A DNA stretch of 52,082 bases, taken from assembly GCF_001440475.1 (NCBI RefSeq), contig NZ_LLYB01000065.1, positions 163,040 to 215,121 on the forward strand, given 5' to 3'. A program made the position numbers and the translations under genes. The stretch is from Bradyrhizobium lablabi (GTDB lineage: Bacteria; Pseudomonadota; Alphaproteobacteria; Rhizobiales; Xanthobacteraceae). Below are positions 1 through 7,558 of this stretch, in pieces (the stretch's first letter is position 1; the number at the start of each line of letters is the position of its first letter). Under the pieces are notes generated by a model. The model saw only the letters and a program-made list of their open reading frames with translations. It was not told the origin of the DNA and did not search any database.

Positions 1-16
1 ACGGCATAACGGACGG

Positions 17-53
17 ATGGATTGCTTCGTCGCTATGCTCCTCGCAATGACGG
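17..53. repeat. REP-like dispersed repeat copy
   Basis: The segment has the ATTGCTTCGTCGCT...CTCCTCGCAATGACGG pattern, with short inverted ends ATTGC (21-25) and GCAAT (44-48). From memory, near-identical elements are scattered between genes in Bradyrhizobium, Rhodopseudomonas and relatives. It sits just downstream of the GMC oxidoreductase stop. No second copy was noticed in this window, so the repeat status rests on recall. Confidence 0.5.
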
Positions 54-70
54 AGGACGCGGCGCGCCGA

Positions 71-1684
71 TCAACCCGGCCGCATTTCCGCTCTTATCAT
101 GTCGGCAGCCTTCTCGCCGATCATGATGGTCGGCGCGTTGGTGTTGCCGCCGATCAGCGTCGGCATGATCGAGGCGTCGACCACGCGCAATCCGTCGACG
201 CCGTAGACTTTCAGCTTCGGATCGACCACGGCCATGGGATCGTTGACGCCCATCTTCGCGGAGCCGACCGGGTGATAGACGGTGTCGACGCGCGCGCGCA
301 GGAGGTTGCGGATGTCGTCATCGCTATGCACGCCCTCCGTGAACATCTCCTTCTTTTGCAACGCGCGGAGCGCCGGCGTCTCCATCAGCCGCCGCGTGGT
401 CTTGAAGCCGGCGACCATGGTTTCCAGATCGTCCGGATCGCCAAAGAAATTCGGATCGATCAGCGGCGGCGCGAAGGGATCGGCGCTTCCAAGCGAAACG
501 CTGCCGCGGCTCTTCGGCCGCAGCAGGCAGACGTGGCAGGTGAAGCCGGTGCCGCGGTGGCGCTTGCGGCCGTGATCGTCGGCGAGCGCCATGCCGAAAT
601 GAAGCTGGATGTCGGGGATGTCGAGGTCGGGCCGGGTTTTCAGGAAGCCGCCGCATTCGGCGAAATTCGACGTCATCGGCCCGCGACGTTCCCGCCGATA
701 CTGGCGGATCGCCCGCAGCAACCGCGGCAGGGCTTTCAGTGAGATGCCGTTGAAATTCGGATTATCGGACATGTAGCCGAACACGAAATCGGGATGATCC
801 TGCAGGTTCTGCCCGACGCCGGGCAGATGATGCACGGTGGCGATGCCGTGCCTGCCAAGCTCGGCGCTGTCGCCGATGCCCGACAGCATCAGGAGATGCG
901 GGGTCTGGAACGCGCCGGCGGAGAGGATCACCTCGCGCCTGGCGCGGATCTGTTTGATCTCCTTGCCTTGGCGGTACTCGACGCCGACTGCGCGCTTGCC
1001 TTCGAACAGGATGCGGGTGGCGTGGGCGTGAGTCTCGACCCGCAGGTTGGCGCGGCCTCCCATATGCGGGTGGATGTAGGCGCGCGCGGCGCTGCAGCGT
1101 TCGCCGTTCCGCTGCGTCAGTTGATAGATGCCGAGGCCTTCATGCTCGTCGGCATTGAAATCCTCGCGCAGCCGAAACTGGGCTTCCTGTGCGGCCTGCA
1201 GAAAAATCTGTTGCACCGGATTTCCGGTGCGCGACTTGTTGACGGCGAGGGGACCGCCCTTGCCGTGATACTCGCCGCCGAAATCGGCATTGTCCTCGGC
1301 GCGCTTGAAGTAGGGCAGAACGTCGCTAAACGACCAGCCGGTGTTGCCGAGCGAGCCCCAGTGGTCGTAATCGGCACGATGGCCGCGGATATAGACCATC
1401 GCATTGATGGCGGAAGACCCGCCGAGCCCCTTGCCGCGCGGCTGATAGCCGATGCGGTCGTTGAGGCCCTTTTGCGGCACGGTGTTGAACGCCCAGTTGT
1501 TGACGTTGCCGGCAACCATCAGCACGAGTGCGAACGGCGTCGTGACCACCCAATTGTCGTTCCGGCCGCCGGCATCGAGCAGCGCCACGGTCGTCTTCGG
1601 ATCTTCTGAAAGCCGTCCCGCCACCGTGCAGCCGCCGGAGCCGCCGCCCACCACCACGAAATCGTAAGCTTCCGCCACGTCCAT
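71..1684 (-). CDS. GMC-family FAD oxidoreductase (choline dehydrogenase-like)
   Basis: This 537-residue flavoprotein oxidises an alcohol substrate with FAD. The N-terminal dinucleotide motif VVGGGSGG is near residues 11-18, and the GMC signature GGSSAIN is at 88-94. The C-terminal active-site motif YHPVGSAKMG carries catalytic His471, and the partner Asn514 lies in GGNTNAP. Length and architecture are full for the choline dehydrogenase/glucose-methanol-choline family. No signal peptide is visible, so it is probably cytoplasmic or membrane-associated. The ATG at 1684 is preceded by a G-rich stretch (cccgggggaATG) whose spacing is short. GMC members act on choline, aliphatic alcohols and polyethylene glycol among others, so the substrate cannot be assigned. 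It stands alone, with no betaine aldehyde dehydrogenase beside it. Confidence 0.93.
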   Translation of the reverse strand: MDVAEAYDFVVVGGGSGGCTVAGRLSEDPKTTVALLDAGGRNDNWVVTTPFALVLMVAGNVNNWAFNTVPQKGLNDRIGYQPRGKGLGGSSAINAMVYIRGHRADYDHWGSLGNTGWSFSDVLPYFKRAEDNADFGGEYHGKGGPLAVNKSRTGNPVQQIFLQAAQEAQFRLREDFNADEHEGLGIYQLTQRNGERCSAARAYIHPHMGGRANLRVETHAHATRILFEGKRAVGVEYRQGKEIKQIRARREVILSAGAFQTPHLLMLSGIGDSAELGRHGIATVHHLPGVGQNLQDHPDFVFGYMSDNPNFNGISLKALPRLLRAIRQYRRERRGPMTSNFAECGGFLKTRPDLDIPDIQLHFGMALADDHGRKRHRGTGFTCHVCLLRPKSRGSVSLGSADPFAPPLIDPNFFGDPDDLETMVAGFKTTRRLMETPALRALQKKEMFTEGVHSDDDIRNLLRARVDTVYHPVGSAKMGVNDPMAVVDPKLKVYGVDGLRVVDASIMPTLIGGNTNAPTIMIGEKAADMIRAEMRPG

Positions 1685-2017
1685 TCCCCCGGGATTTATT
1701 GTTCTGGCGACCTCACGGGCCGCGGCCTTGGTCGCCCCTTGGGCCGCAAAACTCCGCTTTTGCGGCGTTTATGGCAAGAGCGGTTCCAGAGGGTGGTTTT
1801 TGCGCTCCAAGTGCTCGTTTTTGCTGTCATAAAATCTGCAAAAGCGGGATCTTGCCCCTTTCCAAAGCTGGGCGACGTTGATACATACCCCTCGCACCCG
1901 ATGGCTTTGCCCGGGTCGCCTTCTCAGGAAGCCTCCGGACGGGATCGATCGGCGCAAACACGCGTTGGCCGGGTTCGTTTCGGGTCCGGTTTTTTCGAAG
2001 GCATTGCAACGGTTTAA
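1685..2017. other. Gene-free spacer with one stem-loop
   Basis: This spacer lies between the GMC gene (leftward) and tRNA-fMet (rightward), so it should hold promoters for both. One clear structure is a perfect 9-bp inverted repeat, GCCGCAAAA (1743-1751) and TTTTGCGGC (1758-1766), with a 6-nt loop. It lies 59 bp upstream of the GMC start. No convincing coding frame or consensus promoter was found. Confidence 0.5.
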
Positions 2018-2094
<77 letters not shown>

Positions 2095-2121
2095 AATCTC
2101 TCGACCGGATGAGATGAAACG

Positions 2122-2144
2122 GCCCGCCTTTCGGCGGGCTTTTT
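2122..2144 (+). terminator. Rho-independent terminator after tRNA-fMet
   Basis: A perfect 7-bp stem, GCCCGCC (2122-2128) and GGCGGGC (2133-2139), with a 4-nt loop TTTC is followed directly by five T (2140-2144). It ends transcription of the tRNA before the convergent TetR gene. Confidence 0.9.
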
Positions 2145-2189
2145 CGTATCGGGCCCGCCGGCCGGCCGTCCAGCCATTTGATCCGCTGA

Positions 2190-2921
2190 TCAGCCCCTCC
2201 GCACGTGGCGCCACAGCAGGTCGGCGATCTCGCGGCGGCGTTGCGCCTTGGCTTTGGGCGACGACATGTCCCAGCCGAATTGCGCCTCGAAGGTGTGGCG
2301 GTTCGCGACCGAGAAGAAGCACAGCGCATTCAGCGTCATGTGCAATTCGTTGGGATCGATGCCCGGCTGGATCACGCCGCTGCGCACGCCCTTGTCCAGC
2401 ACCGCGGCGATCTGGTTGATGATGGGCCGCGTCATCTCCTTGAGCTTTCGGCTGGCGCTGATGTGCCGGCCGCGATGGATGTTCTCGATGGTGACCAGGC
2501 GGATATATTCCGGGTTGGCCTGGTCGAAATCGAAGGTGAATTCGGCAAGCCTGCGGATCGCAGCCTCCGGCTCCAGCGCCTCCAAGTGGAGACCTTCTTC
2601 GGCAAGGCGCATCTTGGCGTACGCCATCTCGAGCACGGCGATGAACAGCTCTTCCTTCGAATTGAAGTAATAGAAGATCAGCCGCTTGGTGATGTTCGCG
2701 CGCGCGGCGATCGCGTCGGTGTTGCCGCCCGTCAGGCCGTTTTCGGCGAACTCCGCAAATGCAATCTCCAGGATCTCGCGCCTGGTCCGCTCCCGGTCGC
2801 GCCGCCGGATCGGCGGCTTCTTCGCATTCGCGGGCTTTTTCGCAGGCTCCATCTGGCAGTCCGGTGTCCATCCGCGCCGGGAATGCGCGCGCTGGCCATC
2901 ATGGACCGAATCGGTCGCCAT
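2190..2921 (-). CDS. TetR/AcrR-family transcriptional regulator
   Basis: This 243-residue DNA-binding repressor has an N-terminal TetR helix-turn-helix at about residues 45-92. Within it, NTDAIAARANITKRLIFYYF is typical of TetR recognition helices followed by a Tyr-rich turn. The remaining 150 residues form the helical ligand-binding and dimer domain (TetR C-terminal type seen in RutR/AcrR relatives). The first 23 residues are poorly TetR-like. An internal ATG at 2852 (residue 24, MEPAKKP) is an alternative start, but AGGA lies about 12 nt upstream of 2921. The gene is divergent from the sugar isomerase operon at 2984, with a near-perfect palindrome between them, so autoregulation and control of that operon are likely (inference). 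Confidence 0.92.
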   Translation of the reverse strand: MATDSVHDGQRAHSRRGWTPDCQMEPAKKPANAKKPPIRRRDRERTRREILEIAFAEFAENGLTGGNTDAIAARANITKRLIFYYFNSKEELFIAVLEMAYAKMRLAEEGLHLEALEPEAAIRRLAEFTFDFDQANPEYIRLVTIENIHRGRHISASRKLKEMTRPIINQIAAVLDKGVRSGVIQPGIDPNELHMTLNALCFFSVANRHTFEAQFGWDMSSPKAKAQRRREIADLLWRHVRRG

Positions 2922-2927
2922 TGACAG

Positions 2928-2949
2928 TAATTATCCTATAGGGTAATTA
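2928..2949. promoter_or_regulatory. Probable TetR operator in a divergent promoter region
   Basis: The inverted repeat TAATTATCC (2928-2936) - TATA - GGGTAATTA (2941-2949) has one mismatch per arm pair and is strikingly AT-rich against the local GC background. A TTGACA hexamer lies at 2921-2926. TATAAT occurs on the plus strand at 2948-2953 and on the minus strand at 2951-2946, so a bound dimer would cover both promoters. The plus-strand spacer would be 21 bp, so the exact promoter is not settled. The site begins 7 bp from the regulator's start codon. Confidence 0.65.
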
Positions 2950-2983
2950 TAATTAACCCGCAGATTAATTAAGGGCGGAGGAG

Positions 2984-3844
2984 ATGACGCGCGCGATGTT
3001 TGGCCTTGCCCATCTGACGGCGCTCGAACTGTCGCCGCCCGCGCTGGTCACCGAGGCGGCGGGCGCTGGCTTCACGTCGGTTGGCTTGCGATTTGTCCCG
3101 GCGACACCAAATGGTCCGGCATATCCGACGCGGGTCGGAACGGAAGCCCACCGCGCGCTCAAGCAAATCCTCACTGCCGAAGGCGTTGATGTAGCCGACA
3201 TCGAATTCATTCAGCTCACGCCTGACGTAGACGTGCAGGCTTTCGCCGGCGTGTTCGAGGCGGCCGCCGATCTCGGCGCGATTTCGGTCACCGTATCCGG
3301 CGACGATCACGACAATGTGCGGCTGACGGCGCATTTCGCCGAACTCTGCGACCTTGCGCTGCCATTCGGCCTGCGCGTCGATCTCGAATTCATGCGCTGG
3401 CGCGCAATCGGCGCGCTGCCGCAAGCGCTCGCGATCGTGCGCCAGGCGAACAAGTCGAACGGCGCCGTTCTCGTCGACGCCCTGCATCTCACCCGTTCCG
3501 GTGGCAAGGCAGGCGACTTGACTTCCATCCCCGACGAATGGCTGCGCGCCGCGCAAATCTGCGATGCGGGAGCGGACACGCCTTCGACCGAAGCTGCCAT
3601 CATCGCCGAGGCGCGCGAAGGACGGCTGCCGCCGGGAGACGGCTCGCTGCCGCTCGGCGATCTACTGGAGGCGCTGCCCGCCGACGCCTTCCTCAGCGTC
3701 GAGATGCCAATGCCGGCGCTTGAGACGCGGGTACGGATCGCCGCAGCCTTTGATGCGACCCGCCGACTGCTTGATCGCCACTCGCGCGGCACAATGCGCC
3801 CGGGCCAGCGCCGCGAAAACTCATCGACAGGACGCCAGATATGA
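2984..3844 (+). CDS. Sugar phosphate isomerase/epimerase-like TIM-barrel protein
   Basis: This 286-residue protein resembles the xylose isomerase-like TIM barrel family (AP endonuclease 2 fold; IolE/IolI/hydroxypyruvate isomerase relatives). Barrel strands end in acidic residues such as DLEFMRW, VLVDALHL and LSVEMPMP, which usually bind a divalent metal. It overlaps the next gene, a Gfo/Idh/MocA dehydrogenase, by 4 bp (ATGA), so the two are translated together. Isomerase plus Gfo/Idh dehydrogenase is a common pairing in inositol or rare-sugar catabolism, but the substrate is unknown. Shine-Dalgarno GGAGGAG (2977-2983) directly abuts the ATG at 2984. The second ATG at 2996 is 12 nt further on, so the start is uncertain between the two. 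Confidence 0.82.
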   Translation: MTRAMFGLAHLTALELSPPALVTEAAGAGFTSVGLRFVPATPNGPAYPTRVGTEAHRALKQILTAEGVDVADIEFIQLTPDVDVQAFAGVFEAAADLGAISVTVSGDDHDNVRLTAHFAELCDLALPFGLRVDLEFMRWRAIGALPQALAIVRQANKSNGAVLVDALHLTRSGGKAGDLTSIPDEWLRAAQICDAGADTPSTEAAIIAEAREGRLPPGDGSLPLGDLLEALPADAFLSVEMPMPALETRVRIAAAFDATRRLLDRHSRGTMRPGQRRENSSTGRQI

Positions 3845-4917
3845 AGAACATCGCCATCGGCGTCATCGGCGCCGGCCTGATCGGACGCAAGCACCTGCGA
3901 AAACTCGCCGAGCGGAGCGACTATGATCTCGTCGGCATCGCTGACGTGAATGTCGATCAGGTCGCAGCCGAGCATCCGAAGACGCGCGTGTTTGCGGATT
4001 ACCGTCAGCTGCTCGACGAGGCGCGGCCGGAAGCCGTGATCATTGCCTCGCCGAACCAGCTTCACGCCGAGACCGGCATCGAATGCGCCCGGCGCGGCAT
4101 TCACATCCTGATCGAGAAGCCGGTCACCGATACGCTGGATAGCGCTGCGGCCCTGCTTACTGAAGTGCGCAAGCACGGCATCAAATCGCTGGTCGGTCAT
4201 CACCGCCGCCATCATCTACAGGTCAGGACGCTGAAGGCGCTGCTCGGCGAGGGGCGAATCGGTGATGTCGTCGGAGTGTCGGCGATCTGGGCCACCCACA
4301 AGCCGGAGAGTTATTTTGATGTCGCGCCGTGGCGCAGCCAGGCCGGCGGCGGCCCGGTGCTGATCAACCTGATCCACGAGATTGATTTCCTGCGCTTCAC
4401 CATCGGCGAAATCCTGGCCGTCGAGGCGATTGCCTCGAACCGCCGGCGCGGCTTTGCGGTCGAGGATACTGCCGCCGCGTTGATCGAATTCGACAATGGC
4501 GCGCTCGGCACCTTCTTCATCAGCGACAGCGCGGTCTCGCCCTGGACCATGGAACAGGGCTTGGGCGAAGCCGTGGAATTCCCGTTCAGTGGACAGAACA
4601 GCTACCGTCTGATGGGACGCCGCGGTTCACTCGAATTTCCGAATCTCCTGCAATGGGCGCAAGCGGACGGCGCGCAGAACTGGAATCAGCCGATCCAGGC
4701 CCAGCACGTCCATGCCGGCACGATCGATCCCTATGTCGCGCAGCTCGACCATTTTCGCGACGTGATCCGCGGCACGGCGCTATCACTGCAGCCGGTCGAG
4801 GACGGCGCCCGCTCCTTGATCGCAACGCTTGCCGTTGCCGAGGCCGCAACTGCCGGCCGGCGCATCGACCTGCGCGACCGCTACGCGGCGCTCGCGCCGG
4901 CATTGAAGGACCACTGA
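3841..4917 (+). CDS. Gfo/Idh/MocA-family NAD(P)-dependent oxidoreductase
   Basis: This 358-residue dehydrogenase has an N-terminal Rossmann fold with GVIGAGLIG (7-15) and the family-defining EKP motif at 92-94. The C-terminal alpha/beta domain contains the His/Asp pair in LIHEID (His179, Asp182) that is typical of the inositol 2-dehydrogenase group. It probably oxidises a hydroxyl of a cyclitol, sugar or sugar acid in the cytoplasm. It is coupled to the upstream isomerase-like gene by ATGA overlap, and the divergent TetR regulator probably controls both. No transporter for the substrate is adjacent on this side. A periplasmic amino-acid binding protein lies convergently downstream but looks unrelated. 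Confidence 0.9.
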   Translation: MKNIAIGVIGAGLIGRKHLRKLAERSDYDLVGIADVNVDQVAAEHPKTRVFADYRQLLDEARPEAVIIASPNQLHAETGIECARRGIHILIEKPVTDTLDSAAALLTEVRKHGIKSLVGHHRRHHLQVRTLKALLGEGRIGDVVGVSAIWATHKPESYFDVAPWRSQAGGGPVLINLIHEIDFLRFTIGEILAVEAIASNRRRGFAVEDTAAALIEFDNGALGTFFISDSAVSPWTMEQGLGEAVEFPFSGQNSYRLMGRRGSLEFPNLLQWAQADGAQNWNQPIQAQHVHAGTIDPYVAQLDHFRDVIRGTALSLQPVEDGARSLIATLAVAEAATAGRRIDLRDRYAALAPALKDH

Positions 4918-5014
4918 ACGGCACCGGAACGGAGATGGTGTCGGCGTCGCCCGAACAAGTGAGCAGAGTCACGGCGCTTCCGACGTTTCGCGATCTCCTG
5001 CTCGCCTCGGGTCC

Positions 5015-5920
5015 TCAGCGCTCGTAGCTTGCCGGGTCCGGGCTATCAGACGGATGCGCGAATGCGTTGCGCAGGACGGTCGGCATCGGAGTCTTGAAAT
5101 TGAGGCCGTTGGGCGGCACCGGCGATTCGAACCACTTCCTGTAGATTGCTTCGATTTCCGGGCTCTTGTACAGCTCCGCGGTCGTTCGATCGGCCAGGGC
5201 CTTGAACGGCGCATCGTCCTTGCGCAGCATGATCCCGTAAGGTTCGGCCCGGGACAGGGCTTCCTCGCTGATCATATAGGCGGACGGATCCTTTGATCGC
5301 GCGATTGCGACGGCGAGCTGCACGTCATCGAGCACGTAGGCGGCCGCGCGGCCGGTCTCCAGCATCAGGAACGCCTCCGCCTGATCCTTGGCGGCCAGCA
5401 CGGCGATGCCGAGATTTCGTGCGGTATTGACCTGATTGAGCTGCACCATGTTGGTCGAGCCCGATATGGCGACGACAGGCTTGCCCTTCAGATGATCGAT
5501 TGTGGTGATGTTGTCGGACTTCCTCGCGGCAAACCGGGTTGCCGACAGGAAATGCGAATTGGTGAACGTCACCTGGCGTTGCCGCTCCGCATTGTTGGTG
5601 GTGGAAGAACAGACGAGGTCGACTGTCCCATTCATCATGAGCGGAATGCGATTGGACGACGTGACCGCAAGTGTTTCGACGGCGACGTTCGCGACCTTGA
5701 GTTCGCGCTTCACCGCTTCGACAATCTTCAGGCAGATGTCGACGGCATACCCGATCGCCTTTTGATCGCCGTCCAGGTAGCTGAAGGGCACCGAGGCTTC
5801 CTGAATGCCGAGGATGATCTTGTTCGTCTCCTTGATCTTCTGAAGCGTTCCGGTCAGTTCGCTTGCGTTTGCAGACGTCGTCGTCAGGACCGCCGCAATC
5901 ATGATCGCAGACAGGCGCAT
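5015..5920 (-). CDS. Periplasmic amino-acid binding protein (GltI-like, SBP family 3)
   Basis: This 301-residue solute-binding protein of the glutamate/aspartate type starts at 5920, where GGAG stands 8 nt upstream. From there the N-terminus MRLSAIMIAAVLTTTSANA is a good Sec signal peptide ending in ANA. An upstream in-frame ATG at 5986 would bury that signal behind 22 residues and is rejected. The mature protein shows SBP family 3 hallmarks: IGYAVDICLKI, the hinge-region MMNGTVDLVCSSTTNN and ISGSTNMVQL. No ABC permease or ATPase lies next to it, so it must use a distant transporter or act alone. Both neighbours are regulators or enzymes of other modules. Confidence 0.9.
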   Translation of the reverse strand: MRLSAIMIAAVLTTTSANASELTGTLQKIKETNKIILGIQEASVPFSYLDGDQKAIGYAVDICLKIVEAVKRELKVANVAVETLAVTSSNRIPLMMNGTVDLVCSSTTNNAERQRQVTFTNSHFLSATRFAARKSDNITTIDHLKGKPVVAISGSTNMVQLNQVNTARNLGIAVLAAKDQAEAFLMLETGRAAAYVLDDVQLAVAIARSKDPSAYMISEEALSRAEPYGIMLRKDDAPFKALADRTTAELYKSPEIEAIYRKWFESPVPPNGLNFKTPMPTVLRNAFAHPSDSPDPASYER

Positions 5921-6144
5921 TGAGTTCACTCCATGGATATCGGCCGTTCTTGTGAGGGCCTCGAGCACATCGACCCGCAGCAACACGATCGCTCGCTCTT
6001 AGCCGACATTATTCCCGCGCGATACCAAAGCTTGCTTCTATCAGCTATCAAACAATTTGATCGGCAGGCGGCCTGTCCGGCGGATGCTCAACGCGGACGC
6101 CGAATATCCGGATCAAGGTCATCTTTAAATCGAAGCCTGCCCAC

Positions 6145-6633
6145 TCAGCCCGACGCCTGAGCGGTCTTCGCGGCTCCTGGCCCCGGATGGGTGTGGACTT
6201 GCTTGGCATGAACGGGTTCGCCGCACTCCGAGCAGATCATCACGGGATCGAACAGCTTCCCGCAATTCTTGTGCTGGTGCAGCAGCGGGCGGCCGCGCTC
6301 GTCCACCATATGGGTGTCGCCCCAATGCACGATCGACATCACCACCGGATATAAATCGAGGCCGCGCTGCGTCAGGATGTATTCATAGCGCGCCGGGCTT
6401 TCCTGGTAGCGGGCGCGCCGCAGCACGCCGTAGCGGACGAACTTCTTCAGCCGGTCTGCCAGTAAATGCCGGGTAATGCCGAGTCTCGATTGAAATTCCT
6501 CGAAGCGGCGTACCCGAAGAAAACACTCCCGCAGGATCAAAAGGCTCCACCGGTCGCCAATGACCGCAACCGTGCGCGCCAGCGAGCATTGTTCTTCCTC
6601 AAGCGTGTCCCAGCGCATCGCGCTCTCCGGCAT
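6145..6633 (-). CDS. HxlR-family regulator with cysteine-rich C-terminal tail
   Basis: This 162-residue winged-helix regulator has the HxlR core at about residues 10-105: Cys16 followed by the VIGDRWSLLILRE helix, the SRLGITRHLLADRLK recognition segment and a wing. HxlR members often sense electrophiles or redox state through the N-terminal cysteine. An extra tail of about 40 residues carries Cys124, Cys134 and Cys137 plus several His (CGKLFDP, CSECGEPV), which could form a small zinc ribbon. The gene is divergent from the isomerase/acyl-CoA ligase/SDR operon, whose promoter contains a 17-bp palindrome. It is therefore the likely regulator of that operon (inference). Confidence 0.9.
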   Translation of the reverse strand: MPESAMRWDTLEEEQCSLARTVAVIGDRWSLLILRECFLRVRRFEEFQSRLGITRHLLADRLKKFVRYGVLRRARYQESPARYEYILTQRGLDLYPVVMSIVHWGDTHMVDERGRPLLHQHKNCGKLFDPVMICSECGEPVHAKQVHTHPGPGAAKTAQASG

Positions 6634-6735
6634 TGATCAATCGATACAACAACATAGCACAGTAAATTCCAAATCGGAATGCGCTAGAATGTGCCCACGA
6701 AGTACGTTTATAGCAGCTCGTCGGCCAACATAAGA

Positions 6736-6762
6736 TTGACAGTTCTATTTTAGAACTATAGA
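6736..6762 (+). promoter_or_regulatory. Promoter with palindromic operator for the isomerase operon
   Basis: TTGACA (6736-6741) and TATAGA (6757-6762) are spaced by 15 bp, slightly short for a sigma-70 promoter. A perfect inverted repeat, AGTTCTA (6741-6747) - TTT - TAGAACT (6751-6757), fills exactly the spacer. A dimeric repressor bound there would exclude RNA polymerase. The site is 70 bp upstream of the ATG at 6832 and about 100 bp from the divergent HxlR gene. Confidence 0.6.
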
Positions 6763-6831
6763 CGTCGATGCCGGATCAAGCCCGAAAAGCCTGTCAGATC
6801 GCACGAGGCCGGGAACGCGGGGAGGGGCCGT

Positions 6832-7497
6832 ATGGCACAGGACGGCATGTTGAAGGTCGAATTTCATTTCGACTTCGGAAGCCCGAACGCCTATCTAGCG
6901 GCTCGCCTGATTCCGGAGATCGAGCGACGGACCGGGACCAGATTCGACTACGTTCCGGTACTGCTCGGCGGCATCTACAAGCTTACCGGCAATAGCTCGC
7001 CCGCCGATTACCTCAAGGGCGTCAGGAACAAGCCCGACTACATGGCGCTGGAGACCGAGCGCTTCCTCAAACGCCACGGCATCACCAACTACCGGCGCAA
7101 CCCGTTCTTCCCGGTGAACACCCTGCAATTGATGCGCGGCGCCATCGCGGCGCAGGCCGAGGGTATCTTCTGGCCGTATTTCCAGGCGGTCTATCACCAC
7201 ATGTGGGAAGAGCCCAAGAAGATGGACGATCTCGACGTGATGCTGGAGGCGCTGGCCTCATCGGGGATCGATGCCAACAGGATTGTCGCGAGATCGCAGG
7301 ATCCCGCCGTCAAGAACAGGCTGGCGGCGTTGACGCAGGACGCCGTCGATCGCGGCGCCTTCGGCTCGCCGACATTCTTCGTCAACGACGAGATGTTCTT
7401 CGGCAAGGACCAGCTTCGCGACGTGGAGGAGGAGATCCTGGCGCAGCAGCGCGCCATGGAGACCTCCGGTTCATCCAAGGACCGCCGCGCGTCCTGA
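6832..7497 (+). CDS. DsbA-fold 2-hydroxychromene-2-carboxylate isomerase-like protein
   Basis: This 221-residue protein is of the HCCA isomerase/GST-kappa group (thioredoxin fold with a helical insertion). The N-terminal strand and turn FHFDFGSPNAYLA place Ser17 where DsbA has its first cysteine. This is the usual glutathione-activating Ser of the isomerase group. The cis-Pro region GAFGSPTFFVNDEMFFGKDQL near the C-terminus completes the family signature. Known members isomerise ring-cleavage products in naphthalene and related aromatic degradation using glutathione. The start is supported by GGGAGGGG upstream of the ATG. It is first in an apparent operon with an acyl-CoA ligase (61-bp gap) and an SDR, suggesting aromatic or carboxylate catabolism (inference). 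Confidence 0.9.
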   Translation: MAQDGMLKVEFHFDFGSPNAYLAARLIPEIERRTGTRFDYVPVLLGGIYKLTGNSSPADYLKGVRNKPDYMALETERFLKRHGITNYRRNPFFPVNTLQLMRGAIAAQAEGIFWPYFQAVYHHMWEEPKKMDDLDVMLEALASSGIDANRIVARSQDPAVKNRLAALTQDAVDRGAFGSPTFFVNDEMFFGKDQLRDVEEEILAQQRAMETSGSSKDRRAS

Positions 7498-7558
7498 TTT
7501 AGCTTTCGGGATCGAAGGCCGACAAGGATCAAACAGTTCGTCATCGAGGAAAGCCATC

